Source: Lunularia cruciata (Eukaryota; Streptophyta; Marchantiopsida; Lunulariales; Lunulariaceae). Taken from it: a DNA stretch of 64,000 nucleotides. A program made the translations under genes and the position numbers. The notes below the pieces were generated by a model. It worked only from the letters and a program-made list of their open reading frames with translations, did not search any database and was not told where the DNA came from. Shown here piece by piece: positions 1 to 11,844 of this stretch; positions within the stretch are counted from its first letter, which is position 1, and every line of letters starts with the position of its first letter. The DNA lies in assembly GCA_948567375.1 (NCBI GenBank), contig OX419762.1, positions 39,661,034 through 39,725,033 of the forward strand, in the 5' to 3' direction.

Positions 1-2326
1 AAATTTGCATAGCAAAATTTTTCTTGAGAGATAACTCTTCCAAGTTGAAAGTTGATCAAGGAAAATATCTTAAGGGCTATTTGCTTGGTACTTTGGCATG
101 CACAAGAATGAAGTTAAATAATAGCACACTGAGTGGTTTCTTACCTGGACATAAGAATATGTTTCTTTCTCCCTAACCAAAGTAGAAAAAATGAACTAAA
201 TTGCACTCTTGAGAAAAGGTGAGGTGTCACAATACCTTGAATAATCTTTTTGACCAATTGTGTTGATGGAACCTTTGTTGAAAATAGTCAGATAAGTAAA
301 TAAAAAAACAAACATTTCAGCTAAATTCACTCCTTTGTGAAGACATATTCCTTAGGGAGAAGGAAGTGATAGAGATTAGAAGAAAGAAGTTAGATATTTG
401 TCTTGAAATATCACTCTCACAACTCAATACTATGTGATTGTGAGTTTCTTTTTTTACACATTTATAATTTTCCTTTTTGGTGAAATTACCTTCTTTTGGG
501 ATTGGTTTTTTCCTAAGAGGTAAAACAAGAAAAAATAAAGAACTATTTAGCTACATCTTCTTTCATATTTGTTTATTTCTCAATTTTACCTTTGTGAGAT
601 TAACAAATTACTTACCAAAGTACTTCATTTTGATCATAAGTGTGTTGTTCCTACACATACCTAATTATTAAAAATAGTTCAATAATTTTATAATAAATAT
701 AGAAAATAATTTTCTATGATCTTATCATTCATTGATTGAAATTTAAATTAGTTTTTTGCAAGTTCTCATGCTTATTTTTCATTTTCAAATAATATATTCA
801 TCAAATAGGAAGCTAGAGAAAATATACTATTTTCTATTTTTCAGCTTTTATATATGGATTTATTTGTGCATATATAATAAAATATGGATTTAATATACTG
901 ATTGCATCTATATAAGATTCAAAAGTTATCTAATATAATCACAAACTTTGACATTGCTTGTGATAATCATAGATAACTGAAAGTTTACAAGTGAAGATCT
1001 TTTATTGTCTAATAAACTTTGAACATAAACTAAAAAGTATGATTGACAATTAGGTTTTGTGATTTAGAATCTAAAATTGCAAACTAATACCCAAGAGTAT
1101 ATATGTTTTTAGTATTCTATCTTCAAATTTTAAACTTCAACCTTTATAAATTTAGTGTCATTGGATTTTACATTCAAAGAATATAAAAATTTATATATTT
1201 TATAAAATAATAATTTTTACAAATTAACCTCAAATCCATAAGCAAAAGGTTTGTGTTGTTCTATATATATATGAATTTATAATTAAAAAATTGTCAATAA
1301 GCCTTGAGTATAAATAATTAATGGCTATTTGAAAGCTTTTATCTCTCAAATACTCCTATATTTAAATTCCATCTGCTTTTAGTATCATTGGATGAAAAAA
1401 TCCAATAGTTCTAACGTTGCAATGATAAATTGAAATTTATATACTAAAATGCTATAAAATAAGGTATCCAAGAGAAATATACTCTCTTTTTTATACTTTC
1501 ACTTCATTTTTGTATGATGTTTTTTATATAAAATTTAAAGAATTTTGTTGTATGAATTAGTTGTTTGAGGTTGATATATTATTATAAGTTGTTATAGCTA
1601 TATATACACTATCTTACCATCTATGGATTTAGTCTACATTATTCCTTATTCATGAGACCTTGATGTTTGATGGAACATAAAGCTATAAGTTGAGACTACC
1701 TACTACCCTTATTCAATATACCTTGATGTTTGATGAAACATAAAGATCATAGAACTTCATAACTGTCAATTATACATCCAAGAAAAATTTATGTTTTCCT
1801 TATTGTACATAACTTACATTTTAGATTGTTTTAGATTTCTAATCATTTGGGATTTATTTATCAGATTTGCACATGTATTTTCATTTATTGTCTAATTTTA
1901 TAATAATAAAAAAATTTCTAGCATAGGGTTTTATTAACTTAATTTTTCATGTATTGTTTTAACCTATTTTTGAAATAAATATATTTAGCTTTAGTGTCCT
2001 TAGAGGTTGTTTAATATGAGAATAAATACACAATCCTAAACAAAACCTAAGATTTCTCATCTTTAAGTGCCAATTTTATATCCATAAAACCTATTTAATA
2101 ATTTAAATGGCAAACCTAGTACATTGCTACTAGTTGATTATTCTTAGCTATATATTCCTAGTGCTTGATACTTAGTGCATAGTCTTGTGTACATTAATTT
2201 ATTAAGGCAATATAAAATAAAAATCTAGATTTAAGATATAAATCTTGATTTCAACTTAGTAATGAGAGAATGACATCTTAGTTTATGCAACTGATCCAAA
2301 CTTTAAACCCTAAAATGTCATTCAAT
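1..2326. other. AT-rich DNA without a recognisable gene
   Basis: Very AT-rich sequence with many A/T runs and stops in all frames. The only structure I see is a short direct repeat of about 25 bases (starting near 1658 and again near 1721, 63 bases apart). No LTR ends or coding similarity were recognised. Confidence 0.7.
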
Positions 2327-2875
2327 TGTCATGCGTATATACATCGCTACACAACATACATCGCTGCACAACATACATCTCTGTCAACATCATACACTAT
2401 AGACACATAGCTCACACATAGACTCTAAAGTGTCACAATAATCAGCTCAAATCAACTCAACTCAGATCAATACTTGATCTGTCACTCTATAAATTGCCAA
2501 CAATTGGACATTGATTCCAGTCAAGTCATACCCACTCTAGCTAAGAGAATCCATGTGATGCTCACCGGCCTCTCTCCAACATAGTCAGGCACTCAAAGGC
2601 TCAACATCAGAGAAGTGAGTTCTCTAGAGTTGCACTTCAAAAGTATACCCCTGGACTTGAGCTAGATCTAAAACCCTAACGGTCCCAGTGACAGCACACC
2701 CAACAGTGCAAATGGTGCAAAGTGACGGTGGGCCCCACCATGAAGTCAATATCCTGAACACAAAATCTGACCGTCAAAAAGTAGTCTACGGATAACCACT
2801 AAAATACCTATAATTATTATCACGACAACTCCAATGTCTGAGCAATCTAGATGCAACACTATAAATGGCATGACA
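2327..2875 (+). mobile_element. Solo LTR, family A, with 4-bp target-site duplication
   Basis: A 549-bp unit that starts TGTCATGC and ends GCATGACA, the short inverted termini usual for LTRs. It is flanked by the direct repeat CAAT (2323-2326 and 2876-2879), so it behaves as one insertion with no internal region: a solo LTR left by LTR-LTR recombination. A near full-length sister copy sits at 55167-55721, and diverged or partial minus-strand copies at 4279-4750, 10671-10916 and 31018-31310. The telo-box-like string AAACCCTAA lies inside it at about 2671. A small non-autonomous DNA transposon with 8-bp termini is the alternative, but the TG..CA ends and the truncated relatives favour an LTR. 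Confidence 0.8.
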
Positions 2876-2879
2876 CAAT

Positions 2880-4278
2880 ACATAGTGCAAATATAGCACA
2901 TCCCAAAATAATCAAAATGTTAAAGTGGTGTAAATTAGTGCTTTCTCATTCTTGTATCCTATTAGAGTCTTCTTAGTATTCCATTTTATTATCATCTTAA
3001 TTTATATAAATTATAAAAGAGAGGAAGACTCTTTGAAACTAGAAACTATGATCAAACATACCATAATTATAGAAAAAGGAGTTTTAATCAATAGATATCA
3101 TAATACATGTTTTTAATGTAAAAATAAAATACCTATCTTGGTTAATAAAAGGTTTAAATATTCATGCATCTAGAAGTTTAAATCTCAAGGGGAAATAACA
3201 CTTTTATATGGCAAGGATAAGATATATAATCATAAAAAAATAATCTAATCTTTCAATAAGAAATTATTTCAATCTCATGACTCTATTATATTTTTATGAA
3301 GATAATGATGAATTATATTATTCTAATTGCTTCTTCCTACAAAATGATGAATTATATTATTCTAATGATTAATTGCTTCTTCCCACAAAATTCCAAGAAA
3401 TGAAACACTAAAGATAGTTTGCTCCTTGCTAACTACTTTATCCTAGTCCTTTTGTAGAGTCTATATGATATTCAAAAGCATTAAATTATTATAAGTTGCT
3501 TGAGACTCTAACTTTAGTTTAATCTTTATTGCTTGATCAATATAATCAGAGTGAAAAACTTTAAAGTGGCTTTAAAGCAATTATAACTAATAGTTTATGG
3601 TATAGTAATAAACTTGTTTAGCATCTTCCTAAGCAATTATGCCTCCTTATCAAAAAAAATATGTACACACTTAATTGTACTCTCCTTCAATTGGTTTGCA
3701 TATGTGTCAGAATAAAGTTGTAGCTCCCTTTGAACAACTTACTAACCACTTGCAAATTATGAAGTCAAGTTATCATAAATTGGACAACAAATTTGACTTC
3801 CTTATCACCTCTTTCTCTCTTTCCCATTCACTAAAAGTACCTATGTTGTGTTTGTATTTCCTTGTACCCAAACCACCTCCTATTGGTCTATTTACTTTAC
3901 CTTTGGAAGGGTGATGTCTCCCAAACCTGCTTTCCATTCACTAAGGTACCTATGTTGTGTTTGCACTTCCTTGTATCCAACCACCTCCTATTGGTCTATT
4001 TACTGTACCTTTAGAAGGGTGATGTCTCTCAAACTTGCTATGAGGTCTCCAAACAAGGGATGATGTATCTCAAACCTCTTATGAGATCTCCAAATAAATT
4101 TCACCTTGGACTTAGACCCCCTTTCCCTTTTAGACTTCAATTCCTCCTAAGGTGAAACAATCTACTTCATTGCCAAGTTGAGTTGGTAAAGTGCTTCCTT
4201 TATAGTAGTTCAAGGTATGATTTCTTGTTGTGCTAATGTAAGGCATACTATCAAGTATCCTTCTCTAGCTTTATAGTT
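2880..4278. other. AT-rich spacer with a 110-bp tandem duplication
   Basis: No gene is recognisable. Two adjacent copies of a 110-bp unit start at 3825 and 3935 (both begin CATTCACTAA and run to a GGGTGATGTCTC segment). A shorter local duplication occurs near 3302 and 3343. Open frames here are short and change phase between the duplicated copies, so they look like chance. Confidence 0.6.
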
Positions 4279-4750
4279 TCACAACATTTGTAGCATTGAA
4301 ACTAGTTTGCTCAAACTTTGGAGTGATATAATGTTGGCAATCATAGATATTTTGGTAATTACTCATAAATTATTTGTTGGCGGTCCAATTCCATATTAGT
4401 GTTATGGATCACATGGTGGGACCCACCGTCACTTGCACGATGCCCACCATCAAATGTGCTTTCAATGGCATTGTTAGGCTAAACACCTACATCGAGCAAA
4501 GAGGTATAACTTCAAAGTGTAGCTCCAAAGAGCTCACTTCTTTGGTATTGAGACTTAGAGTTCTTGATTATAGTGGACAAAGGCCGACGAGCGTCACCTA
4601 GAGTCTCTTTGCTAGAGTGTGTTTGGCTTGATTATAATCAATGCTTGATTGTTGGTAAAATGTTAAATGAAGGATCAAGTAAAATCTAATTTGAATGTAA
4701 TTCAAAGGGAAGAATGAATTGATTACATTAGAGAAGTGAGAGTCTTAGGG
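4279..4750 (-). mobile_element. Diverged LTR-A copy
   Basis: The plus strand here reads as the reverse complement of the LTR-A family: a CATTTGTAG start, a GGCGGTCCAATT segment, a GGGACCCACCGTCACTT block and a GAGCGTCACCT block follow one another in the order of the 55167-55721 copy. It is more diverged than the two solo LTRs and its last 100 bases are hard to align. Its first 200 bases share a subfamily version with 31128-31310, including a TTGGCGGTCCAATT string missing from the solo copies. Confidence 0.65.
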
Positions 4751-4879
4751 AAATCAGGTGCATGACTTGAGTGTATTGGTAGTATCTCTAAGCTTGGCTT
4801 ATCGAGGGTATACTCAATTGTGGTTCTTGATTTCCCTAATAGTGATATGCATTAAAGTCTTGTTTGAATTGATGCAGAT

Positions 4880-7770
4880 TCGGAAGTTGGGTAGATAGTG
4901 TGCAAAAATGCTCGCCAAAGTTTTTAGGATTCAACCAATTTGAGACAATGGATATTTGATTTGAGCCCTTGAAGGTGAAATCAAGGTTGATTTGGTACAA
5001 ATTGAGCCTAAATGCAAAATTGAAGATGGATCTGGGAACATATCTCCTCAATTTAGGGATTTGGAGATCCTCATTTTCTCAATTTGGCTTGAGTTGAGAG
5101 TTAGCCAAGATTTGATAGTCAGTCAATTATAACGAAGGTGCATTAGATTGGTAGAAGTTATCCAAATTTGGAGGTCAAGTTGGCGGAGATTGTTGTAGAG
5201 GATATTTGAGTTGGTGAAGTTGTGGATTAAAGAGGATAGGAAGGTCTAAATGGCCAATAAGCCAACCAAATTGTTGAGAATTGAATCAATTTGAGACAAT
5301 GGTATTCAATTTGAGTCCTTAGAGATGAAATCAAGGTTGATTAAGTACTAAGAGGTGAAATCAAGGTTGATTTGGTGCGAATTGGATCCAAAGTGCAAAA
5401 TTGGAGGTGGATTTTAGAACACATCTCTTCGAATTAAGCATTTATCAATTTGAGACAATGGGTATTCAATTTGAGACAATGGGTATTCAATTTGAGTCCT
5501 TAGAGATGAAATCAAGGTTGATTGAGTCTTAAGAGGTGAAATCAAGGTTGATTTGGTGCGAATTGGATCCAAAGTGCAAAATTGGAGGTGGATTTTCGAA
5601 CTTATCTCTTTGAATTAAGCATTTGGAGATTTATATTTTCTCAATTTGGCTCGAGTTGAGAGTTAGCAAAGGGTTTGCTGGTTAGCAAACTGTAGAGAAG
5701 GTGTATTAAATTGATAGAGGTTATCAAGATTCTAAGGTCAAGTTAGTGGAAGTTGTCCAAAGTTGGAGGTTGTCCTAGCTAATGCTTGAATTGGTGAAAC
5801 TGTGGGCTAGAGAGGCTACAAAGGCCTAAAAAGGCCATTAAGCTAGCAAATTTTTTTAGAATTGAATCGATTTGAGATAATGAGTATTCAATTTGAGCGG
5901 TAAGAGGTGAAATCAAAGTTTATTTGGTGCAAAGTGAGTACAAAATACAAAATTGGAGGTAGATTTTGAAACCCATATCCTCAAATTAACAATTTGGAGA
6001 TCCTCATCCTCTTAATTTTGATGGAGTTGAGAGTTAGTAGAAGATTTGGTAATCATCTAACTGTAGAGAAGGTGCTTTTAGATTTGCAAAGGTTATCTAG
6101 ATTTGGTGGTCAAGTTTGCATAGGTTGTCAAGAGTTGGAGGTTGCCCTAGCTAATGCTTAAGTTGGTGAAGCTATGGGCTAAAGAGGATACAAAGGCCTA
6201 GAATGGCTAGTAAGCCAACCAATTTTTTGAGAATTGAATCAATTTGAGATAATGGATATTCAATTTGAGCCATATGAATTGAAATCAAGGTTGATTTGAT
6301 GCAAATTGAGCCTAAAGTGAAAAGTTGGAGGTGGATTTGGGAACCTATCTTTTTGAATTCTAGATTAAGAGATTCTCATCTTATCAATTTGGCTTGAATT
6401 TAGAGTTAGCAAGGGATTTGGTAGTCGGCAAATGGTAGAAAAGGTGTATTAAATTGGCATTGGTTATCTAGATTTGGAGGTCAAGTTAGTGGAGGTTATC
6501 TAGAGTTGGAGGTTGTACTAACTAACGCTCGAGTTGGTGAAGTTTTGGGCTAGAGAGGCTACGACGGCCTAGAAAGGTCAATAAGCCAACCAAAGTTTTG
6601 ATAATTGAGTCAATTGAGATAATGGATATTTAGTTTGAGCACTAAGAGGTGAAATCAAGGTGGATTTGGGATCCCATTTCCTCAAATTAAATATATGGAA
6701 ATCCTTATCCTCTCAATTTGGCTTGAGTTGAGAATAAGCAAAAGATTTGCTGGTCATCTAACTGTAAAGAAGGTGCTTTCAAATTGGCAAAGATTATCTA
6801 AATTTGGAGGTCAAGTTAGCAAAGGTTATTTAGAGTTGGAGGTTTCTCTAGCTAATGCTCAAGTTGGTGAAGTTGTGGGCTAGACATGCTACAAAGGCCT
6901 AGAATGGCTAGTAAGTAAGCAAAATTTGTGAGAACTGAGTCGATTTGAGAGAATAAGTATTCAATTTGAGCCATAGGAGGTGAAATCTAAGTTGATTTTG
7001 TGCAATTTTAGCCCAAAGTGCAAAATTGGAGGTGGATTTGGGAACACATCTCTTCAAATTAGGGATTTGGAGATCTAATCTTCTCAATTGGCTCAAGTTG
7101 AGAGTTAGTGGAGGATTTGATGGTCTGCCAACTATAAAAAAAGGTGCATCATATTAGCAAAGGTTATCTAGATTCAAAAGTTAAGTTTGTGGAGGTTGTC
7201 CAAAGTTGGAAGTCGCTCTAGCTAATGCTTGAGTTGGTGAAGTTGTGGGCTAAAGAGGCTAGGAAGGGCCACTAAGCCAGCTTGGTGGCATAAGGCTAGC
7301 AAGTTTAGATTAATTTTTGGTGGTTTTTGGTAGAGGATTTGGTGGTAAGCCTACTCTAGAAAAGGTGCATTAGATTGGCAAAGGTTTTCTAAATTCAGAA
7401 GTCAAGTTGGCAGAAGTTGTCCAAAGTTGGAGGTTTCCCTAGCTAATGCTTGAGTTGGTTCAGATTGGCGAAGGTTGTCCAAAGTTGGAAGTTGCACTAA
7501 CTTATCCTTGAGTTGGTGAAGGTGTGGGTTAGAGAGGTTACAAAGGCCTAAAAGGGCAAACAAGCATGAGGCTAGCAAGTTTAGATTAATTTTTGGTAGT
7601 TTTTGGAGGAGGATTTGCTAGTCAACCAACTGTAGAGAAGGTGCATCAGATTGGCAAAGGTTGTCTATATTTGGAGGTCAAGATGACAAAGGTTGTCTAT
7701 AGTTGGAGGATGTCCTAGCTAATGCTCGAGTTGGTGTAAGGCTAGCAAGTTTAGATGAATTTTTGGTAGT
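4880..7770 (+). repeat. Tandem array of ~370-bp satellite-like monomers
   Basis: The same series of phrases recurs in order: TTTGAGA(C/T)AATGG, TATTCAATTTGAG, GAAATCAAGGTTGA, GCAAAATTGGAGGTGGATTT, GAGTTGAGAGTTAG, GGAGGTTGTCCTAGCTAATG and AAGGCCTA. The first phrase starts near 4939, 5290, 5450, 5871, 6243, 6614 and 6943, so full units are about 330-420 bp, with partial duplications at 5290-5470 and shortened units after 7310. Units differ by many substitutions, as in an old array no longer being homogenised. Open frames inside it change from unit to unit and I do not regard them as genes. Confidence 0.8.
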
Positions 7771-7810
7771 TTTTAGTCATTATTTGGCAAAATTGCCCAC
7801 CCTTCTAGAT

Positions 7811-7880
7811 TGTGCACAACAAGGTTTGAACTCTAAATCTTTGGTTCCTACACAAATGCCCTAGCCAATTAGTCCACCTT
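7811..7880 (-). repeat. Possible tRNA-like SINE head
   Basis: On the minus strand, CTAATTGGCTAGGGC resembles a tRNA A-box region and GAGTTCAAACC resembles a B-box about 40 bases later, the usual spacing of a tRNA-derived SINE promoter. I see no SINE body or poly-A tail downstream, so this may be chance. Confidence 0.25.
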
Positions 7881-8480
7881 CACTTATTTTCCTAATGATT
7901 GGTTGACTAAAACTTGTACACATGTAACTTTGGTTAGGAGGCAATTTGATCCCATCCTTGATGATCTTGGTAGTTTAGGAGTAGGTAGATACACTCTTAT
8001 TATGTTAAATGCTAAATGGTGGTAGAGTTAGTCCAAATGGATTAATGAGATGGATTGTTTTGTTTAGACTTCTTGTGATTGGACCTCTATTCTCTACTCT
8101 ATTCTTTATTTTGTTTGTGCACCATGTTTATGTGAGGTGCCCTAACTTTAGAGCGTTGGTGCTCTAGTGTGCTCTTGATAGTGAGGTTGAAGTGATGACC
8201 AACATAATATCTATGTTTCTCTTTGGTGAGGTAGGAAGTGATGATTTGTAGACCATGAAAATGCATGTTGTGATGGTAGTTTATTAATTGCCCTTTCCCC
8301 TAGTGTAGATGTAGTAGTTAGAGCTACATTAGTAAGTGGTGTACAATTGGTGGTAGCACTTGGTAGTGATCCTTGGTGGAGTATTTGTGGTGATTATGGT
8401 TACGATTTAAGTTACATTGTCACGTTGGAGTTCTTTGGAGATTCCAAAGGAGATATTAATGCAATACATAGTGGGTTATA
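7881..8480. other. Spacer between satellite array and gypsy gag
   Basis: No gene or complete repeat is recognised. A 60-base stretch near 8230-8290 (GGAAGTGATGA followed by AGACCATGA) resembles one near 49160-49210, so at least part is dispersed repeat. The 5' LTR of the gypsy element that follows might lie here, but I cannot find its ends. Confidence 0.5.
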
Positions 8481-8639
8481 CAAAGTGGCACTCAATATCA
8501 ACTTGTATCTAAGGTCCCAATGAGGGAGGAGATTGATTCTAATTTGGAGTTTGATATACGTGTTCAATTGATTCAATTGAGAGTGCACCTAGTGTGCCTG
8601 TATCATTATTGTGGGACATGGACAAAATTTAATGGGCCA

Positions 8640-9805
8640 AAGACCCCAAGCACCACTATGGTATAGTGGGTACCATTGAGTTGGATGGCTTTATCTAAGA
8701 ATTTGATAATTGGTATGATCTACAACAAATGCAATACCCAAATTTGTTCACACCTTTCATGGCATAAAAAGGGTTGTTTCAACTCTTGGAGGGTCCACCA
8801 ATGGGTGACTATCATGAGTTTAAGGGAGCTTACTTGGAGGAGATTGAGCTATAGAGACACTATTGGTCTTTGAAGTACATCTCCATCACTTTAGACTCAA
8901 TTGCTAGGGGTAGATTAATAGTACCTACAAGTTCTAGCTCTAGTAGTGTTGGTCTATCTAGTGGAGATGAACTAGTTGGAGATGGTGCTACTACAAACAG
9001 GAGTAGTACTATAGGAGGTGGTGCAATACTAAGGTTTAACCTCTTGGTGGAGTTCTTCTAGTGCTTGAGGCAAAGCTACCCAAGAGTGCGGATTGACAAG
9101 TTGAGGAACGTAAGAGTTCCAATAGATGGCTAGAAAGAGCCTATGTGAGGCATACACTCGCATGAGATGGCTGCTCAATTTCACTTAGGAAGTTATTGAG
9201 GCCCAAGCAATCCAATTTTGGTATGGGATCCTAGACAAGGATTTGTGACATAGAGTATATGATGTTATGTTGTTACATGCTACCTCACCTACTTTGGCGG
9301 TGGTCTTTAGTTTCATTGGGCACATTGAGCTCAATATGGTGGAGTAGAGAGAAGTGACATCCAGATTTTGTAGGGAGACCTTATCCATAGTTTTTACTTT
9401 TTCTAAAACATAGTAGAGTGCACCACACCATGTTGGCATCCAAGGGCAAAGTGGATAGCCTTGATCTTATCAAGTGAATGGAGGATCTAGTGCAATTAGA
9501 CCACTACCTTCATGTTTAGGTCAATCTCAACAAGTGTGTGGTGGTGTTGCTTGTTGGACTTGTGTTGGACTTTACCAAAAGAGAGAGTGCACTTAGGGCA
9601 ATGGACATGATACCTCCAATGCATCACAGCCAACACAAAGATAGTGTGACCATTTCCATAGATTTGATCACACTAATGACCAATGCTTTGACCTTCACTC
9701 AGAGTTATGGAGTAGTAGGGATGCTACGACATGTGGTAGAAGAGCTCCAAATCATGGAGGATGAGGTGGTAGAGGACTCACACATCATAGGGTTGCAATA
9801 GCTAC
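8640..9805 (+). pseudogene. gag of the DNMT-gypsy (degraded)
   Basis: Gag forms the particle and binds the RNA. The best preserved part is 9188-9344, reading EVIEAQAIQFWYG and then a DKDL..HRVYD..LLHA stretch up to ELNMVE with one internal stop; this is a hallmark I associate with this gypsy lineage. Upstream (8800-9010) are a PPMGDYHEFKGAYLEEIELY segment and a Ser/Gly-rich linker, in shifting frames. Downstream, 9538-9801 is open and includes an ESALRAMDMIPP segment, placed where the nucleocapsid zinc knuckle should be, but the Cys/His pattern is lost. At least four frame changes and several stops are needed. No start codon can be chosen. Confidence 0.7.
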
Positions 9806-9829
9806 CCTTGCTTTTGATACAACCATGGC

Positions 9830-10670
9830 TACTAGAATTGAGCAGTTAGAGCAAAGATTAGCAAAGATTGGCTAGCATTGCCATAGCTCAAAGGGAATCA
9901 AATTCAAGTGTTGAGACTTCCACCTCTTATGTTAGTGATAGAGACATCTTGGACTTTATGTCCAGAGTAGCACAAGTATATGCATCTATTGCAATGACTA
10001 GGAGTGTAGTTTATGCTCCAAAGCCTAGAGGAGCATCAATGGAGTTGGACCCACAAAGAGGAGAGGTTGGTAGGTAGGTCAAACCTCCCTAGTCTTTCAC
10101 ACTCTCTAAGATACTACAGACTTCATCCATACCTCCTAAACATCCTAGTTCATGTGTGGTAGGTGGTGATGGAGTGCATGATGGACTAGATGTTAGTCAA
10201 CCACCTACTGCTACATAAATTAAGTCTAGCACAATGTTGGAGATGGCTCAATTGATTATGCGCTTCCATTTGTTCTCAACCATTGACATATTTACATTAG
10301 GAGTTGACCCAACTCCAATGTTATGGTTGGCTATCACACTTTGTGAGAGTAGGGATGATTTGGTTGTTGCTTCTAGAGCAAAGGTAGTTGATAGTGAGGC
10401 TAACTTGGTTGAGGAGCATGAGATCTATTCAACAACTAGTGGTTTATGGTAAGCAATAGTAGTTGGGTTGGAGGAGTTACCAACTAGACTTGCCTTTGAG
10501 CAAGCACAATTCACACTTAGAGTTGTCCTATTGGATAAACAAAGGGGGATTTTATATTTAGTAGGACCTTTAGGGAAGGTTTATACATTATAGAGGGTCT
10601 TATTAGACTCTGGTGCGTAGCCTTGTATGTTGGAGAAGGCTATAAATGTTGGTCTTAAGCTACAAAAGAT
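9830..10670 (+). pseudogene. Aspartic protease of the DNMT-gypsy (degraded)
   Basis: The retroviral-type aspartic protease cuts Gag-Pol. The active-site motif LLDSGA is intact, with the catalytic Asp codon at 10606-10608, and is followed by a stop and then PCMLEKAINVGLKLQ. The Leu-Leu-Asp-Ser-Gly-Ala core followed by P.ML.KA is the form expected in this lineage. Between 9868 and 10452 two open stretches change frame and look like the variable linker before the protease. The domain is cut off at 10670 by the LTR-A fragment. Confidence 0.7.
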
Positions 10671-10916
10671 GTGAGCGTCACCTGGATTCTCTATGCTTGA
10701 GTGGGTGTGGCTTGACTGTAATCAATGCCCAATTGTTGGCAGTTTATAGAGTGACAGATCAAGTACTGATCTGAGTTGAGTTGAGTTGAGAGTGGTAAGC
10801 AATCTGATTATTGTGGCACTTTAGAGTCTATGTATGACTTATGTGTGAGTTGTGCTTCTATAGTGTATGTTGTTGACAGCGATGTATGTTGTGTAGCGAT
10901 GTATATATGCACGACA
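10671..10916 (-). mobile_element. Truncated LTR-A fragment inside the gypsy protease region
   Basis: The plus strand matches the reverse complement of the first ~250 bases of LTR-A (GAGCGTCACCTGGATTCTC through to TATATATGCACGACA). The rest of the LTR is missing: the protease reading runs straight into mid-LTR sequence at about 10671, so a deletion accompanied or followed the insertion. It is close in sequence to the 55167-55721 copy, suggesting a fairly young insertion. Confidence 0.75.
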
Positions 10917-11164
10917 CACTATACAACCAACTCAAACATAGGTTTTTAGATGGTAAAATTGATTAGATCACAAGATGGGAGTGAGTGGCTATAAGCACAA
11001 TAGCAAATATAGACAAATAAACTAGGGATATTCACAACATAACCATAATGTCCATGATCACAATGTTACCACAAAACTTTCCCATGTTCCTATAACATTC
11101 TCCAAGTGAAAAGTAATATAATGTAAGTAAGTATCTAGTACTTACTTATCATACCAAAATCTTC
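10917..11164. other. Unassigned insert between LTR-A fragment and gypsy
   Basis: About 250 bases with stops in all frames and no recognised similarity. The host gypsy reading resumes near 11165, so this piece probably arrived with the LTR-A fragment. Confidence 0.5.
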
Positions 11165-11510
11165 CTTAGATATTTCTGACCTCAAATTGGAGGAAAGTCC
11201 AGCAAGAGTCGAGTAAGATTAATCCAAAGGAGGTATTCAATCAAGTTGACCCTAGTTCTACATAGTTTATCACATGTGGAGAGCTCATTGTCAAGATTCA
11301 ACCTAGTCAACCAACTAATAGCTCTATGGTGAAAGCATAAGCCATTGCGATAGTAGTAGAGTCATATGATGTGCTAGTTGGTGGAGTAGTGTTATACTCC
11401 TTGGGTTTCAATTTTGACTATTGGGAAGAGATATCTTCCAATAGACTAGGTTGGCCATCAAGTGATGGATGTATATGTCACCTTCTAGTATAGCAATCTT
11501 GGCTCATTAC
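11165..11510 (+). pseudogene. Post-protease conserved block of the DNMT-gypsy
   Basis: After several frame changes the reading becomes clear at 11355-11460: ESYDVLVGG, then VLYSLGFNFDYWEE and a LGWPSSDG segment. I recognise the YDVLVGG..LY..GF..D.W.E pattern as a conserved stretch between protease and methyltransferase in this gypsy lineage. Its specific function is not known to me. The next ~330 bases (11510-11845) are too decayed to assign. Confidence 0.65.
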
Positions 11511-11844
11511 AATCAGAGACCCTGGCATCAATTTTAAATTTTAGTGGTTTTGTTACCTGGCCTGGTGACTTATTAAAGAGGAATCCCCATGCAGTGGATA
11601 CTCCAATACCAAAAGAGATCACTCAGATTTGGAGTATGATTGAGATCATTGTATCAATCTTAGATGTTCTTGTGGAGTTTTGAGGAGGCAATATAATAGC
11701 ATGCGGATTAGTTCGTGCAATAGGCTTAAAGTAGAGTCTTTGTACCACTAGAAGACCAATGTGAAGTTGAGCCCTTGGAGCCTATTACCTAGTCATCTTT
11801 GGATACCACACTCATTGCTTGGTAGTAACCAATAGAGGAAGTAT

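Noticed and set aside
2300-2310. AAACCCTAAA string as telomeric repeat
   Set aside because: A single unit only; no array.
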